Below, in pieces: positions 6,361 to 13,140 of a stretch of 13,180 nucleotides of DNA. Source of the DNA: an uncultured Enterobacter sp. GTDB lineage: Bacteria; Pseudomonadota; Gammaproteobacteria; Enterobacterales; Enterobacteriaceae. Position 1 is the stretch's first letter. Each line of letters opens with the position of its first letter. The position numbers and the translations under genes were made by a program. The DNA lies in NCBI GenBank assembly GCA_946477805.1, contig CAMKZP010000042.1, positions 1-13,180 on the forward strand, given 5' to 3'. Below the pieces are notes generated by a model. The model had not been told where the DNA came from and did not search any database. It worked only from the letters and a program-made list of their open reading frames with translations.

Positions 6361-8094
6361 CTAAATTGGCCAGATATTGTCGATGATGATCTGGAGAGAG
6401 CGGTTCCCGCGAAACTCGTTAATATCGAGCTTATAGGCCAGCTCGACTTCGCGCACGCCGTTGTCTGGCCAGACGGAGGTGTCAACGTTGAAGGCGATAC
6501 CGTCAAGCAGCGGGCCGCCGCCGGCCGGCTCAACCATCACCTTGAGGTGACGTTCACCGACAATGCGCTGCTGCAGCAGGCGGAAACGCCCGTCGAACAG
6601 CGGTTCCGGGAACATCTGCCCCCACGGCCCGGCCTCGCGCAGCATTTGCGCCACTTCCATGGTCATTTCAGACGGTGCGAGTTCGCCGTCGGAAACGACC
6701 TCCCCCTGCAGCAGGGCGGGGTCAATCCAGTCGGTCACCAGCTCGCCGAACAGGCGCTGAAACTCGTCGAACTTCGCCTCTTCCAGCGACAGGCCTGCCG
6801 CCATCGCGTGGCCGCCAAACTTGATCATGAGGCCAGGGTGGAGCGTATCAAGGCGCTCCAGCGCATCGCGCATGTGCAGCCCCTGAATCGAACGGCCAGA
6901 GCCCTTAAGCGTGCCGTCGCCAGCGGGTGCAAATGCGATCACCGGGCGGTGGAAGCGCTCTTTGATGCGCGAGGCCAGAATACCGACGACGCCCTGATGC
7001 CACTCGGGATGGTACATCGCCAGTCCGCCCGGCAGCGTATCGCCGCTACGCTCAAGCTTTTCACACAGGGTCAGCGCTTCAGCCTGCATCCCCTGCTCAA
7101 TCTCTTTGCGGGTCTGGTTGAGCGCATCCAGTTCGTTGGCCAGCACGCGCGCTTCGCCGATGTTATCGCACAGCAGCAGCGCCACGCCGACGGACATATC
7201 GTCCAGCCTTCCGGCGGCGTTCAGGCGCGGCCCGAGGGCAAAGCCCAGATCGCTTGCCGCCAGCTTGAGCGGGTCGCGGTTGGAAATCTCCAGCAGCGCT
7301 TTAATACCCGGGCGACACTTGCCCGCACGAATGCGGCTCAGGCCCTGCCAGGTCAAAATACGGTTATTGGTATCCAGCGGCACGACGTCCGCGACGGTAC
7401 CCAGCGCCACTAAATCGAGGTATTCGGCCAGGTTCGGCACGGCAATTCCGCGCGCTTCAAACCAGCCTTTATTGTGCAGCAGCGTGCGCAGCGCGAGCAT
7501 CAGATAAAACGCCACCCCCACGCCCGCCAGGGATTTCGACGGGAAATCGCAGTCGCGCAGGTTCGGGTTAACGATCGCTTCAGCGGCGGGCAGCGTCTCC
7601 CCCGGCAGGTGGTGATCGGTAACCAGCACGGGGATCCCCAGGGCGTGAGCACGATCGACGCCCGCATGGGAGGAGATCCCGTTATCCACGGTCAGGATCA
7701 TCTGCGCGCCGCGCGCATGGGCCTGATCGACCACTTCCGGGCTGAGCCCGTAGCCGTCTTCAAAACGGTTCGGCACCAGATAGGTCACGTTGTCGCAGCC
7801 CAGCGCGCGCAGGCTGAGCACGCTCAGCGCGGTGCTGGTTGCGCCGTCGGCGTCGAAGTCCCCCACCACCACAATACGCGTCCCTTCACGGAACGCGTCG
7901 TAGAGTATTTCAGTGGCTTTTTCGACGCCGCTCAGCTGCTGCCAGGGCAGCATGCCTTTAACGCTACGTTCGAGATCGCTGGCCGTTCGCACGCCGCGGC
8001 TGGCATAGAGCCGCCGCAGCAGTGGCGAAAGGTCGGCAGGGAGACTGGCATCTTCAACCGCTTCGCGGCGGCGCAATTTTATCGGGGCTTTCAC
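6361..8094 (-). CDS. recJ: Single-stranded-DNA-specific 5'-3' exonuclease RecJ
   Basis: This 577-residue nuclease, the length of E. coli RecJ, degrades single-stranded DNA from the 5' end in RecF-pathway recombination, mismatch repair and stalled-fork processing. DHH-superfamily motifs are intact: DFDADG at 79-84, DNG at 137-139 and DHH at 160-162, which bind the two metal ions, then GPRLNAAGRL, and the DHHA1-type HPEWHQGVVGI and GGHAMAAG further on. A C-terminal OB-like domain ends in NRSLQIIIDNIWPI. The start is GTG at 8094-8092, five bases after the dsbC stop; no good Shine-Dalgarno sequence precedes it, so low-level translation coupled to dsbC is likely. E. coli recJ also starts with GTG. 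The first residues MKAPIKLRRR align with the E. coli N-terminus. Confidence 0.97.
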   Translation of the reverse strand: MKAPIKLRRREAVEDASLPADLSPLLRRLYASRGVRTASDLERSVKGMLPWQQLSGVEKATEILYDAFREGTRIVVVGDFDADGATSTALSVLSLRALGCDNVTYLVPNRFEDGYGLSPEVVDQAHARGAQMILTVDNGISSHAGVDRAHALGIPVLVTDHHLPGETLPAAEAIVNPNLRDCDFPSKSLAGVGVAFYLMLALRTLLHNKGWFEARGIAVPNLAEYLDLVALGTVADVVPLDTNNRILTWQGLSRIRAGKCRPGIKALLEISNRDPLKLAASDLGFALGPRLNAAGRLDDMSVGVALLLCDNIGEARVLANELDALNQTRKEIEQGMQAEALTLCEKLERSGDTLPGGLAMYHPEWHQGVVGILASRIKERFHRPVIAFAPAGDGTLKGSGRSIQGLHMRDALERLDTLHPGLMIKFGGHAMAAGLSLEEAKFDEFQRLFGELVTDWIDPALLQGEVVSDGELAPSEMTMEVAQMLREAGPWGQMFPEPLFDGRFRLLQQRIVGERHLKVMVEPAGGGPLLDGIAFNVDTSVWPDNGVREVELAYKLDINEFRGNRSLQIIIDNIWPI

Positions 8095-8099
8095 GCGAA

Positions 8100-8813
8100 T
8101 TATTTACCGGCCGTCTGTTTCTGGTGCGCGTCGAGGAACTCTTTCATCTCTTTTGGCCCCTGATAGCCCGGAACCACGTAGCCGTTGCTCAGCACGATAG
8201 CTGGCGTACCGGTAACGCCAAACTGCACGCCCAGCGCATAGTGGTTTGCGATATCAATATCACATGAAGCAGGCTTAACGCCTTTGCCGTTCATTGCATC
8301 ATCAAAGGCTTTGTTGCGGTCTTTCGCACACCAGATAGCCTTCATGTCTTGCTCTGGCTGGCTCTGCACGCCCGCGCGCGGGAACGCCAGATAACGCACG
8401 GTAATGCCCAGCGCGTTGTAGTCTTTCATCTCTTCATGCAGCTTGTGGCAGTAGCCGCAGGTGATGTCGGTGAAGACGGTAATAACGTGTTTTTCCTGCG
8501 CCGCTTTGTAGACGATCATCTCTTTTTCAAGCGCGTTCAGGTTTTTCATCAGCAGCTGGTTGGTCACATTAACCGGCTGCGCGCCGCTTACGTCGTACAT
8601 CGGCCCCTGAATAATGTGTTTCCCGTCTTCGGTCACGTACAGCACGCCGCTGTTGGTTAAGACGGTTTTCATCCCGGCAACGGGCGCAGGCTGAATGTCG
8701 CTGCTGGTGACGCCGAGTTTTGCCAGAGACTGTTTAATGGCTGCATCGTCAGCATGGGCAAAACCGGTAAACGAAGCTGCCAGCAGGGTGAACAGCGCAA
8801 AAGACTTTTTCAT
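8100..8813 (-). CDS. dsbC: Periplasmic disulfide isomerase DsbC
   Basis: This 237-residue precursor of the periplasmic protein-disulfide isomerase corrects wrong disulfides and is kept reduced by DsbD. Residues 1-21 are a signal peptide ending AHA before DDAA. The N-terminal dimerisation domain runs to about residue 80 (PAPVAGMKTVLTNSGVLYV), followed by a linker helix and a thioredoxin-like domain. The active site is C119-G-Y-C122, the cis-proline loop is T203-P204, and a second, structural cysteine pair is C162 and C184. E. coli DsbC has 236 residues; the extra residue is in the signal peptide. I chose the ATG at 8813 because it starts the signal peptide and AGGA lies upstream; longer in-frame extensions would run into xerD. 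It lies 28 bp after xerD and 5 bp before recJ. Confidence 0.97.
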   Translation of the reverse strand: MKKSFALFTLLAASFTGFAHADDAAIKQSLAKLGVTSSDIQPAPVAGMKTVLTNSGVLYVTEDGKHIIQGPMYDVSGAQPVNVTNQLLMKNLNALEKEMIVYKAAQEKHVITVFTDITCGYCHKLHEEMKDYNALGITVRYLAFPRAGVQSQPEQDMKAIWCAKDRNKAFDDAMNGKGVKPASCDIDIANHYALGVQFGVTGTPAIVLSNGYVVPGYQGPKEMKEFLDAHQKQTAGK

Positions 8814-8841
8814 ATGTGATCCTGTTACAATTCGTCGGCAC

Positions 8842-9738
8842 TCACGCGCGTGGGTGGTGCTGTTGGTGTAGCTGCCGCAGGCGCTCCGTCGCGACATGGG
8901 TGTAAATTTGCGTCGTTGAAAGATCGCTGTGCCCCAGCAGCATCTGCACCACGCGTAAATCAGCGCCGTGGTTTAACAGATGCGTCGCGAAGGCGTGACG
9001 CAAAACGTGCGGCGACAGCTTTTCACTGTCTATACCCGCCAGTGTGGCGTAATGCTTGATACGATGCCAGAACGTTTGTCGCGTCATCTGCTGCGCGCGC
9101 TGGCTTGGGAACAAAACATCGATTGAAACGCCGTTCAAAAGCCAGGGCCGCCCGTGCTCCAGATACGTCTCCAGCCAGTACACCGCCTCTTCACCCAGCG
9201 GCACCAGCCGTTCTTTGTTTCCTTTACCTATCACGCGCACCACGCCCTGACGCAGGCTAATATCGCTCATCGTCAGGCCAACCAGTTCAGAAACGCGTAA
9301 ACCGGTAGCATACAGGAGTTCCAGCATCGCTTTATCGCGTAACTCCAGCGGCACGTCAACAGCGGGCGACTGCAATAATCTCTCCACCTGCGCTTCGCTG
9401 AGATCTTTCGGCAACCGCTGCGGGAGTTTAGGCGAGGCCAGCAGCGCGCTGGGATCGTCGGCGCGGATCTTCTCGCGGTAGAGATGCTGGAACAGGCGAC
9501 GCATGGCGCTTAAAAGACGCGCGGAGCTGGTCGCCTTATAGCCGCCGTCCATCCGTTCGCCCAGCAGGGCCTGCAGGTCGTCATGCCGGGCGCTCTCCAG
9601 CGTCAGTTCCCGGTGCGCCAGCCACTCCACCAGCATGGTGAGATCGCGTCGATAGGCGCTGAGCGTGTTTTCGGCCAGGTTTTTCTCCAGCCACAGCGCG
9701 TCAAGAAACTGTTCGATGAGTGCGAGATCCTTTTCCAC
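8842..9738 (-). CDS. xerD: Site-specific tyrosine recombinase XerD
   Basis: With XerC, this 298-residue recombinase resolves chromosome dimers at dif under FtsK control; the length equals E. coli XerD. The N-terminal core-binding (SAM-like) domain covers about 1-90 and the catalytic domain about 108-290. All catalytic residues are at the E. coli positions: R148 (ATGLRVSEL), K172 (GKGNKER), H244 and R247 (SPHVLRHAFATH), H270 (LLGHSDLSTTQ) and the nucleophile Y279 (IYTHV). The start is GTG at 9738-9736, preceded by AGGGG at about six bases; E. coli xerD also uses GTG. It heads the minus-strand run xerD-dsbC-recJ-prfB-lysS. This is the housekeeping recombinase in its usual place, not a phage integrase. 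Confidence 0.97.
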   Translation of the reverse strand: MEKDLALIEQFLDALWLEKNLAENTLSAYRRDLTMLVEWLAHRELTLESARHDDLQALLGERMDGGYKATSSARLLSAMRRLFQHLYREKIRADDPSALLASPKLPQRLPKDLSEAQVERLLQSPAVDVPLELRDKAMLELLYATGLRVSELVGLTMSDISLRQGVVRVIGKGNKERLVPLGEEAVYWLETYLEHGRPWLLNGVSIDVLFPSQRAQQMTRQTFWHRIKHYATLAGIDSEKLSPHVLRHAFATHLLNHGADLRVVQMLLGHSDLSTTQIYTHVATERLRQLHQQHHPRA

Positions 9739-9839
9739 TTCAGCCCCTTTGGTTCTGCAATCCGGCCATTATGCCTGAATGCCATCGGTTTCTGGTACAC
9801 TACGCGCAATGTCATAGCAAGAATTGAGATAGTTACGCG
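9739..9839. promoter_or_regulatory. Divergent xerD/fldB promoter region
   Basis: For fldB (plus strand) an extended -10, TGG-TACACT at 9793-9801, lies about 40 bp before the ATG; no convincing -35 is seen, consistent with the extended form or with an activator. E. coli fldB is part of the SoxRS regulon, but I could not identify a soxbox with confidence. For xerD (minus strand) CATAAT at 9773-9768 is a possible -10, about 30 bp before the GTG, again without a clear -35. Confidence 0.4.
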
Positions 9840-10361
9840 ATGAATATTGGTCTTTTCTATGGTTCCAGCACCTGCTACACCGAAATGGCGGCGGAAAAAA
9901 TTCGCGACATCATCGGCCCCGAGCTGGTGACGTTGCATAACCTGAAAGATGATGCGCTCACGCTGATGGAGCAGTACGACGTGCTGATCCTCGGTATCCC
10001 GACCTGGGACTTTGGTGAGATACAGGAAGACTGGGAAGCCATCTGGGATCGGCTCGATACGCTCAACCTGGAAGGCAAAATCATTGCGATGTACGGCATG
10101 GGTGACCAGTTAGGCTACGGCGAGTGGTTCCTGGACGCACTCGGCATGCTGCACGATAAACTGGCACCAAAGGGCGCGACCTTTATTGGCTACTGGCCTA
10201 CGGAAGGCTATGAGTTTACGAGCAAAAAGCCGATTATCGCCGACGGCCAGCTGTTTGTGGGGCTCGCGCTGGATGAAACCAACCAGTACGATCTCAGCGA
10301 CGAGCGCCTGGAAAACTGGTGCGAACAGATTCTGGGTGAAATGGCAGAGAAGTTCAGCTAG
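9840..10361 (+). CDS. fldB: Flavodoxin FldB
   Basis: This 173-residue FMN-binding electron carrier has the length of E. coli FldB. The FMN-phosphate loop is GSSTCYTE at 8-15, the first flavin-side loop TWDFGE at 55-60, and the second GMGDQLGYGEWF at 86-97. The insertion typical of long-chain flavodoxins is present (PTEGYEFTSKKPIIADGQLF). Flavodoxin 2 is a superoxide-inducible relative of FldA; its specific partners are poorly known. The ATG follows a weak ribosome binding region (GAATTGAGATAG). The gene diverges from xerD and ends only seven bases before the ygfX stop on the other strand, without a visible terminator. Confidence 0.96.
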   Translation: MNIGLFYGSSTCYTEMAAEKIRDIIGPELVTLHNLKDDALTLMEQYDVLILGIPTWDFGEIQEDWEAIWDRLDTLNLEGKIIAMYGMGDQLGYGEWFLDALGMLHDKLAPKGATFIGYWPTEGYEFTSKKPIIADGQLFVGLALDETNQYDLSDERLENWCEQILGEMAEKFS

Positions 10362-10368
10362 CGCTAAC

Positions 10369-10779
10369 CTAACCCTGCGTCGGTTGCTGCGCAATCATCC
10401 GGCGCAGTTCACGCCACTCGGCCGCATCCATGCTGTCGGCTGCCAGCCACAGGTGCTGGCGACGGCCTCCCTCAGGCTGGCGCAGCCTTAGCATCATACC
10501 GGCGCTCAGCATCCACGGCGTGCCGATAATTTCCCACTCTTTTCCCTGCCAGCGCAAGCGCGAATCCATCAGCAGCTTGATTTCCCCCTGTCGGGCGTTG
10601 ATTCGGCGCTGGCTGCGCACGCTGTCAAAAACCACAAACGACAGCAGCAGTAACCACAGCGGCGTATAGCTAAGCGGCCACGGCATCAGTAAAACAAAGG
10701 CCGCGACCAGGCCGTGGAGCAATAAAGACATCCACTGCGAGCGCCATGAGACGCGAAGATCAGATTGCCACAGGACCAC
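10369..10779 (-). CDS. ygfX: Small inner-membrane protein YgfX (CptA)
   Basis: This 136-residue inner-membrane protein (E. coli YgfX has 135) has two membrane segments at about 17-34 and 37-53, separated by a short PLSYTP turn, then a basic cytoplasmic tail containing VRSQRRINARQGEIKLL and a C-terminal HLWLAADSMDAAEWRELRR. In E. coli it was proposed as a toxin (CptA) acting on the cytoskeletal proteins MreB and FtsZ with YgfY (SdhE) as antitoxin; others regard the pair as an SdhE-linked membrane partner instead, so the toxin role is disputed. The start is GTG at 10779-10777. The gene overlaps the end of sdhE by 20 nt, which suggests translational coupling. Confidence 0.93.
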   Translation of the reverse strand: MVLWQSDLRVSWRSQWMSLLLHGLVAAFVLLMPWPLSYTPLWLLLLSFVVFDSVRSQRRINARQGEIKLLMDSRLRWQGKEWEIIGTPWMLSAGMMLRLRQPEGGRRQHLWLAADSMDAAEWRELRRMIAQQPTQG

Positions 10780-11026
10780 GTTCCCGATTCCGTGTTTGAA
10801 TTAATTGCACCATCCGTTGCAAATCGGTGTCGGCGGGCTTGCCGTGATTCATCAGCCAGTTGAATAAATCCGGATCGTCAGACTCAAGCAGGCGAACAAA
10901 CAGACGCTTATCGTCATCGCTTAAGCTGTCATACTCATATTCGAAGAAAGGCATGATGGAGATATCAAGTTCACGCATGCCGCGGCGGCACGCCCAGTGA
11001 ATACGGGCCTTGTTGTTAATATCCAT
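10760..11026 (-). CDS. sdhE: FAD assembly factor SdhE
   Basis: This 88-residue cytoplasmic protein, the same length as E. coli SdhE (YgfY/CptB), helps attach FAD covalently to SdhA of succinate dehydrogenase and FrdA of fumarate reductase. The hallmark RGMRE is at 15-19 (R15, G16, E19), within a small helical bundle; acidic segments YEYDSLSDDDKRLF and LLESDDPDLFNWLM follow as expected. The ATG at 11026-11024 is preceded by AGGA at about eight bases. It is cotranscribed with ygfX, overlapping it by 20 nt, and is divergent from ygfZ. Flavinylation and YgfZ's Fe-S role make this a neighbourhood for cofactor maintenance of respiratory enzymes; that link is inferred. Confidence 0.96.
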   Translation of the reverse strand: MDINNKARIHWACRRGMRELDISIMPFFEYEYDSLSDDDKRLFVRLLESDDPDLFNWLMNHGKPADTDLQRMVQLIQTRNRERGPVAI

Positions 11027-11319
11027 GTTCTGTTTCCTGCATTACGTTTGGCACAATCGGTATCCCGTTCAGTGTTCTTAATTTCTATCGGGAACTGTAG
11101 CTAGTGTAACGTGTTTTTGACCGTTTCCTTACTGGAATATTGCGAACGTCGAGCAGACTTCCAGAATATTCCCTACAAAGACAGAGGATTACACTTTTTT
11201 GCGTGGCGCTACGCAGAAGCCGCGTATGGCACAAATGGCCTGCTGAAAGCGCTTGCAATGAATACAGTCTCTTTTACCATTAGGTATTATCAAAGCGTTA
11301 AGCAATTCAGGACATCACT
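11027..11319. promoter_or_regulatory. Divergent sdhE/ygfZ intergenic region
   Basis: This 293-bp spacer holds no supported gene. For sdhE (minus strand) TACACT at 11108-11103 is a possible -10 with a poor -35. For ygfZ (plus strand) TATTAT at 11285-11290 is a possible -10, 29 bp before the ATG, and AGGA at 11309-11312 is its ribosome binding site. A perfect 8-bp inverted repeat, GGAATATT (11134-11141) and AATATTCC (11165-11172), lies between them. An open frame beginning with GTG at 11111 and running into ygfZ has no ribosome binding site and no recognisable sequence. Confidence 0.4.
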
Positions 11320-12300
11320 ATGGCTTTTACTCCATTTTCTCCTCGCCAGCCCGCCGCCTCTGCGCGTCTGCCGCTGACGCTTATTACTCTTGATGACTGG
11401 GCACTGGCGACGCTCACCGGTGCCGATGCCGAAAAATACCTGCAGGGCCAGGTGACGGCCGACGTCGCCCAGTTGACTGAACACCAGCATCTGCTGGCTG
11501 CCCACTGCGATCCCAAAGGCAAAATGTGGAGCAACCTGCGCGTGTTCCGCCGTCAGGACGGCTTTGCCTATATTGAGCGCCGCAGCCTGCGCGACGCCCA
11601 GCTTGCTGAACTGAAAAAATACGCGGTCTTTTCTAAGGTCACTATTGCCCCTGACGACGAGCACGTTCTGCTAGGCGTCGCGGGCTTCCAGGCGCGCGCT
11701 GCGCTGAAAAACCTCTTCCCCGAACTGCCGGATGCAGAAAAACAGGTCGTCAGCGAAGGCGCCACTTCCATTCTGTGGTTTGAACACCCGGCAGAGCGTT
11801 TCCTGCTGGTGACGGACGTGGCGACGGCGGAACGCGTCACCGAGGCGCTGCGCGGGGAAGCGCAGTTTAACAACAGCCAGCAGTGGCTGGCGCTGAACAT
11901 TGAAGCGGGCCTGCCGGTAATTGACGCGGCAAACAGCGCGCAGTTCATTCCGCAGGCCACCAACATCCAGGTACTGGGCGGTATCAGCTTTAAGAAAGGC
12001 TGCTACACCGGCCAGGAGATGGTCGCACGCGCGAAATTCCGCGGTGCAAACAAGCGCGCCCTGTGGACCCTTGCGGGCCACGCCAGCCGCGTGCCGGAAG
12101 CAGGGGAAGATCTTGAGCTGAAGATGGGTGAAAACTGGCGTCGCACCGGAACGGTGTTAGCCGCCGTGCAGCTGGATGACGGTCGTCTGCTGGTTCAGGC
12201 GGTGATGAATAACGATATGGAAGCCGACAGCGTGTTCCGCGTGCGCGATGATGCGAATACGTTGAACATTGAACCGCTGCCGTATTCGTTAGAAGAGTAA
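11320..12300 (+). CDS. ygfZ: Folate-binding Fe-S/tRNA-modification protein YgfZ
   Basis: This 326-residue cytoplasmic protein (same length as E. coli YgfZ) belongs to the GcvT-like folate-binding COG0354 family. It supports the assembly or repair of certain Fe-S enzymes, among them the tRNA methylthiolase MiaB, using tetrahydrofolate. The signature KGCYTGQE is at 226-233 with the key cysteine C228, preceded by FIPQATNIQVLGGISF. The N-terminal part shows DYLQGQVTAD-like folate-fold sequence (KYLQGQVTADV at 39-49) and DPKGKMWSNLRVF. The ATG has AGGA seven bases upstream. It diverges from sdhE and converges on yqfA across a hairpin-rich spacer that may end its transcript. Confidence 0.96.
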   Translation: MAFTPFSPRQPAASARLPLTLITLDDWALATLTGADAEKYLQGQVTADVAQLTEHQHLLAAHCDPKGKMWSNLRVFRRQDGFAYIERRSLRDAQLAELKKYAVFSKVTIAPDDEHVLLGVAGFQARAALKNLFPELPDAEKQVVSEGATSILWFEHPAERFLLVTDVATAERVTEALRGEAQFNNSQQWLALNIEAGLPVIDAANSAQFIPQATNIQVLGGISFKKGCYTGQEMVARAKFRGANKRALWTLAGHASRVPEAGEDLELKMGENWRRTGTVLAAVQLDDGRLLVQAVMNNDMEADSVFRVRDDANTLNIEPLPYSLEE

Positions 12301-12307
12301 TCGTCTA

Positions 12308-12384
12308 CAGGTGTCCTTCCTCTCCCTGTGGGAGAGGGCCGGGGTGAGGGCATCAGCCCGCACGGTGGCAAAAACCTACACCTG
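12308..12384. repeat. Hairpin-rich intergenic repeat between ygfZ and yqfA
   Basis: Hairpin A pairs CCTCTCCC (12319-12326) with GGGAGAGG (12330-12337) around TGT. Hairpin B is GTGAGGGC-ATCA-GCCCGCAC (12344-12363) with one mismatch. A 7-bp outer pair, CAGGTGT (12308-12314) with ACACCTG (12378-12384), encloses both and reaches into the end of yqfA. The text CTCTCCC...GGGAGAGGG...GGTGAGGG is, from memory, a short repeat found many times between genes in Enterobacter and relatives. It has no T run, so it is not a standard terminator, though it could stabilise or separate the two convergent transcripts. Confidence 0.7.
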
Positions 12385-13035
12385 CCCTACATACAGATAA
12401 ATCGCCAGGAAGTGGCACACGCTGCCGCCCAGCACAAAGCCGTGCCAGATAGCGTGGTTGTACGGAATGCGCTTGCAGACGTAGAAAATTACGCCCAGCG
12501 AGTAGACCACGCCGCCCACCGCCAGAAGCGTTACGCCCCCCACCGCCAGCTTTATCGCCAGCTGATACACCACAATCAGCGACAGCCAGCCCATCGTCAG
12601 GTAGGTCACCAGTGACAGTATTTTAAACCGGTGCGCAATGGTTAGCTTAAACAGGATCCCCAGCAGTGCCAGGCTCCAGATAACGATCATCAGGCCACGC
12701 GACAGCGGCGAGTTTAAGCCCACCAGCAAGAACGGGGTGTAGGTACCTGCGATCAGAAGATAGATAGCGCAATGGTCGAATTTCTTGAGCCAGGTTTTGG
12801 CTCGCTGATGCGGGATCGCGTGGTACAGCGTCGAGGCCAGGAACAGCAGGATCATACTCCCACCGTACAGGCTGTAGCTGGTAATCGCCATCGCGCTGGC
12901 GTTGGTGTCCGCCGCCTGAACCAGCAGCAGCACTAAACCGACTATCCCAAAAACCAGGCCGATGCCGTGGCTTATGCTGTTGGCGACTTCCTCTGCCAGC
13001 GAATATCCCTGTGCCATTAATGGCTTGTTCACCAT
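12376..13035 (-). CDS. yqfA: HlyIII/PAQR-family inner-membrane protein YqfA (TrhA)
   Basis: This 219-residue integral membrane protein is the same length as E. coli YqfA. It belongs to the hemolysin III/PAQR family, whose members have seven membrane segments; hydrophobic stretches cover most of residues 22-215. Conserved family residues are present: NSISHGIG at 19-26, S68-x3-H72 (STLYH), D87 in KFDHCAIYLLIAGTYTP, and H194-x3-H198 (HAIWH) with H208. These form the probable metal-dependent hydrolase-like site. In E. coli it has been linked to membrane energetics and fluidity; the activity is not settled, and the family name hemolysin should not be read as a toxin. The ATG is preceded by GGAG at about six or seven bases. 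It converges on ygfZ. Confidence 0.95.
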   Translation of the reverse strand: MVNKPLMAQGYSLAEEVANSISHGIGLVFGIVGLVLLLVQAADTNASAMAITSYSLYGGSMILLFLASTLYHAIPHQRAKTWLKKFDHCAIYLLIAGTYTPFLLVGLNSPLSRGLMIVIWSLALLGILFKLTIAHRFKILSLVTYLTMGWLSLIVVYQLAIKLAVGGVTLLAVGGVVYSLGVIFYVCKRIPYNHAIWHGFVLGGSVCHFLAIYLYVGQV

Positions 13036-13140
13036 AGGTAACTCCGGGAAAACTAAAGATGATTATTCATCGTCTGACTATGCTAACTGAGAATGATTCC
13101 AGTGAACACCTGTTAGCTAAAATAAAGTCAAATCTACTAT
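13036..13140 (-). promoter_or_regulatory. Upstream region of yqfA, cut by contig end
   Basis: It holds the yqfA ribosome binding site. A short inverted repeat GATGA-TTAT-TCATC lies at 13058-13071, and a wider one, GCTAAC (13082-13087) with GTTAGC (13112-13117), farther upstream. TTGACT at 13131-13126 (minus strand) resembles a -35, but no matching -10 stands at the right distance. The genomic sequence ends at 13140. Confidence 0.35.

Noticed and set aside
8814..8897. A 28-residue N-terminal extension of dsbC
   Set aside because: It would overlap xerD and hide the signal peptide; the ATG at 8813 has its own AGGA site and matches the family.
8842..9738. A tyrosine recombinase suggesting a mobile element
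   Set aside because: It is XerD by length, catalytic residue positions and neighbours; no att sites or cargo genes are present.
10369..11026. sdhE-ygfX as a novel toxin-antitoxin or defence module
   Set aside because: The pair is conserved housekeeping sequence in enterobacteria. SdhE has an established flavinylation role, and the toxin proposal for YgfX is old and disputed.
11111..11377. A possible 88-residue gene before ygfZ
   Set aside because: It starts with GTG without a ribosome binding site, overlaps the ygfZ start in another frame, and has no recognisable sequence.
13087..13104. A Fur-like site (GAGAATGATTCC) upstream of yqfA
   Set aside because: Only about two hexamers show loose similarity, and no iron link to yqfA is known to me.
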